Assembly: GCA_003132085.1 (NCBI GenBank)
Contig: PKWO01000212.1
Span: forward strand, 403 to 6,491
Source: Oxalobacteraceae bacterium
GTDB taxonomy: Bacteria; Pseudomonadota; Gammaproteobacteria; Burkholderiales; Burkholderiaceae_D
Direction of reading: 5' to 3'
DNA: 6,089 nucleotides
Shown here: piece by piece, positions 4,857-6,089 of the stretch
How the letters are laid out: each line of letters opens with the position of its first letter
How positions within the stretch are numbered: position 1 is the first letter of the stretch
Made by a program: the position numbers and the translations under genes
The notes under the pieces: generated by a model
The model's database searches: none
Told to the model about the DNA's origin: nothing
What the model saw: the letters and a program-made list of their open reading frames with translations, nothing else

Positions 4857-5996
4857 ATGGCGAAGCGTGATTTTTACGAAATACTGGGCGTGGCGAAGAA
4901 TGCTTCTGATGAAGAAATCAAGAAGGCATATCGTAAGCTCGCAATGAAATACCATCCGGATCGCAATCCGGACAGCAAAGGATCGGAAGACAAGTTCAAG
5001 GAGGCTAAAGAGGCCTATGAGATGTTGTCCGATTCGTCGAAACGTGAAGCCTATGACCGTTATGGCCATGCCGGAGTTGATCCCAATATGGGTGGCGGCG
5101 GCGGTTTTGGCGCCGGCGGTTCCGGTGGTTTCGCCGATGCGTTCGGCGATATCTTCGGCGATATTTTCGGCGGTGCCGCGCGCGGCGGCGGTCGTGCGGG
5201 CGGTCCGCAAGTTTATCGCGGTGCCGATTTGCGCTATAACCTGGAGATTTCACTGGAACAGGCAGCGCACGGATTCGATACCACAATCCGGGTGCCGTCA
5301 TGGGATGCTTGCGAAGTGTGTCACGGCTCCGGCGCCAAGCCGGGAACCAGTCCGACCACGTGTACTACCTGCGGCGGTCATGGACAGGTGCGGATGCAAC
5401 AAGGTTTTTTCAGTATTCAGCAGACCTGTTCGAAATGCCATGGCACCGGGAAAATCATTCCGACGCCTTGCCCGACTTGCAGCGGTGCCGGCCGCATCAA
5501 GCGCAACAAGACGCTGGAGGTCAAAATTCCGGCCGGTATTGACGATGGCATGCGGATTCGTTCGTCCGGCAATGGCGAGCCAGGCATGAACGGTGGCCCG
5601 CCGGGCGATTTATATGTGGAAATTCATATCAAGCCGCATCCGGTGTTCCAGCGCGACGGCGATGATTTGCACTGCGAAATGCCGATTTCGTTCGCCAAAG
5701 CAGCGTTGGGCGGTGAAATTGAAGTGCCTACGCTAGGCGGCAACGCGTCGTTTACGATTCCGGAAGGAACCCAATCCGGCAAGACCTTCCGTTTGCGCAG
5801 CAAGGGTGTCAAAGGCGTGCGTTCAGGGTATGCCGGCGACATGTTCTGCCATGTCGTCGTGGAGACGCCGGTCAAGCTTACGGACAAGCAGAAGGATTTG
5901 CTGCGTGAGTTGGAGCGCTCCACCAGCGAAGGCGGCGCCAAACATAACCCGCAAAGCAAGTCATGGAAAGACAAGGTCAAAGGATTTTTTGAATAG
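4857..5996 (+). CDS. dnaJ: Molecular chaperone DnaJ (Hsp40, type I)
   Basis: DnaJ is the cytosolic co-chaperone that binds unfolded clients and stimulates DnaK ATP hydrolysis. It has 379 residues, normal for a type I DnaJ. The J domain (1-70) contains the essential HPD at 33-35. A Gly/Phe-rich region runs about 77-120 with two near-identical FGDIFGDIFG units. Four zinc-binding CxxCxGxG motifs begin at C152, C169, C191 and C205, all intact, followed by the beta-sandwich client-binding domains and the terminal SWKDKVKGFFE. The ATG at 4857 is chosen over the in-frame GTG at 4848 because MAKRDFYEILGV is the canonical N-terminus and AAGG (4843-4846) lies 10 bases upstream, whereas the GTG would abut it. 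Leucine codons are TTG-rich like the 3' part of dnaK, and segments such as LEQAAHGFDTTIRVPSWD look Oxalobacteraceae-like from memory. The 137-base gap to dnaK contains a terminator-like hairpin. Confidence 0.98.
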   Translation: MAKRDFYEILGVAKNASDEEIKKAYRKLAMKYHPDRNPDSKGSEDKFKEAKEAYEMLSDSSKREAYDRYGHAGVDPNMGGGGGFGAGGSGGFADAFGDIFGDIFGGAARGGGRAGGPQVYRGADLRYNLEISLEQAAHGFDTTIRVPSWDACEVCHGSGAKPGTSPTTCTTCGGHGQVRMQQGFFSIQQTCSKCHGTGKIIPTPCPTCSGAGRIKRNKTLEVKIPAGIDDGMRIRSSGNGEPGMNGGPPGDLYVEIHIKPHPVFQRDGDDLHCEMPISFAKAALGGEIEVPTLGGNASFTIPEGTQSGKTFRLRSKGVKGVRSGYAGDMFCHVVVETPVKLTDKQKDLLRELERSTSEGGAKHNPQSKSWKDKVKGFFE

Positions 5997-6000
5997 TTAC

Positions 6001-6045
6001 CCGGATGTCGGATAAATTTCTCTCGCAAATTTATCCGACATCCGG
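6001..6045. terminator. 19-bp perfect inverted repeat after dnaJ, probable terminator or transcript-end hairpin
   Basis: The arms are CCGGATGTCGGATAAATTT (6001-6019) and its exact reverse complement (6027-6045), with a 7-base loop CTCTCGC. The left arm starts four bases after the dnaJ stop codon. No T-run follows on either strand, so it is not a classical rho-independent terminator, but such a stem would block exonucleases and could end or protect the operon transcript. Because it is symmetric it could also serve a convergent gene to the right. The inverted repeat itself is certain; its function is inferred. Confidence 0.65.
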
Positions 6046-6089
6046 CTCAGCTACCTTGTGTTAATTCTTGGTGACTGTTCAGCCGCTGG
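6046..6089. other. Right edge, nothing assignable
   Basis: Only 44 bases remain after the inverted repeat. The minus strand is open for about a dozen codons ending at a TAG (6051-6053) in one frame and a TGA (6046-6048) in another. The tail of a convergent gene is therefore possible but cannot be supported. No start codon with a ribosome binding site is visible on the + strand. Confidence 0.3.

Noticed and set aside
1..6089. CRISPR array, tRNA, rRNA, insertion sequence, defence or biosynthetic cluster
   Set aside because: No direct-repeat array, RNA gene, transposase or unknown multi-gene set was found. Every intact gene belongs to a known family.

Overview
This window looks like a chromosomal segment of a Burkholderiales betaproteobacterium. 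The evidence is a Bug-family (TTT transporter) solute-binding protein, a short cytosolic FKBP, and a grpE-dnaK-dnaJ order preceded by a sigma-32-type promoter with no CIRCE element seen. The left part (1 to about 3250) reads like Comamonadaceae, in its intergenic repeat type, GrpE sequence and CTG-rich leucine codons. The right part (about 3300 to the end) reads like Oxalobacteraceae, in the DnaK C-terminal half, DnaJ and TTG-rich leucine codons. These family assignments rest on remembered family sequence patterns, not on an alignment.

Layout, all genes on the + strand. 1-729 is the 3' part of a periplasmic Bug solute-binding protein gene. 730-1129 has no intact gene; it holds a probable MarR-regulator remnant, one copy of a short GCAGCTAT-N8-TAGCA repeat, a weak promoter candidate and an operator-like inverted repeat. 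1130-1438 is a small cysteine-free HxlR-like regulator, closed by a very clear intrinsic terminator. A second copy of the repeat lies just before a cytosolic FKBP-type prolyl isomerase gene (1619-1969). A sigma-32-like promoter (2034-2061) then leads into grpE (2096-2689), dnaK (2770-4719) and dnaJ (4857-5996). A hairpin with a T-run separates dnaK from dnaJ, and a 19-bp perfect inverted repeat follows dnaJ.

DnaK, DnaJ and GrpE form one chaperone machine: DnaJ delivers clients and triggers ATP hydrolysis, and GrpE exchanges the nucleotide. The neighbouring FKBP adds prolyl isomerase activity, so 1619-5996 is in effect a protein-folding block. The regulator and the transporter protein to its left look unrelated to it.

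I found no undescribed multi-gene system. The most notable observation is the apparent mosaic structure of dnaK, with a breakpoint near 3190-3350. It could be a real recombination event or an assembly chimera across a conserved gene. Smaller leads are a perfect DnaA-box 9-mer between grpE and dnaK, and the hairpins around dnaJ.
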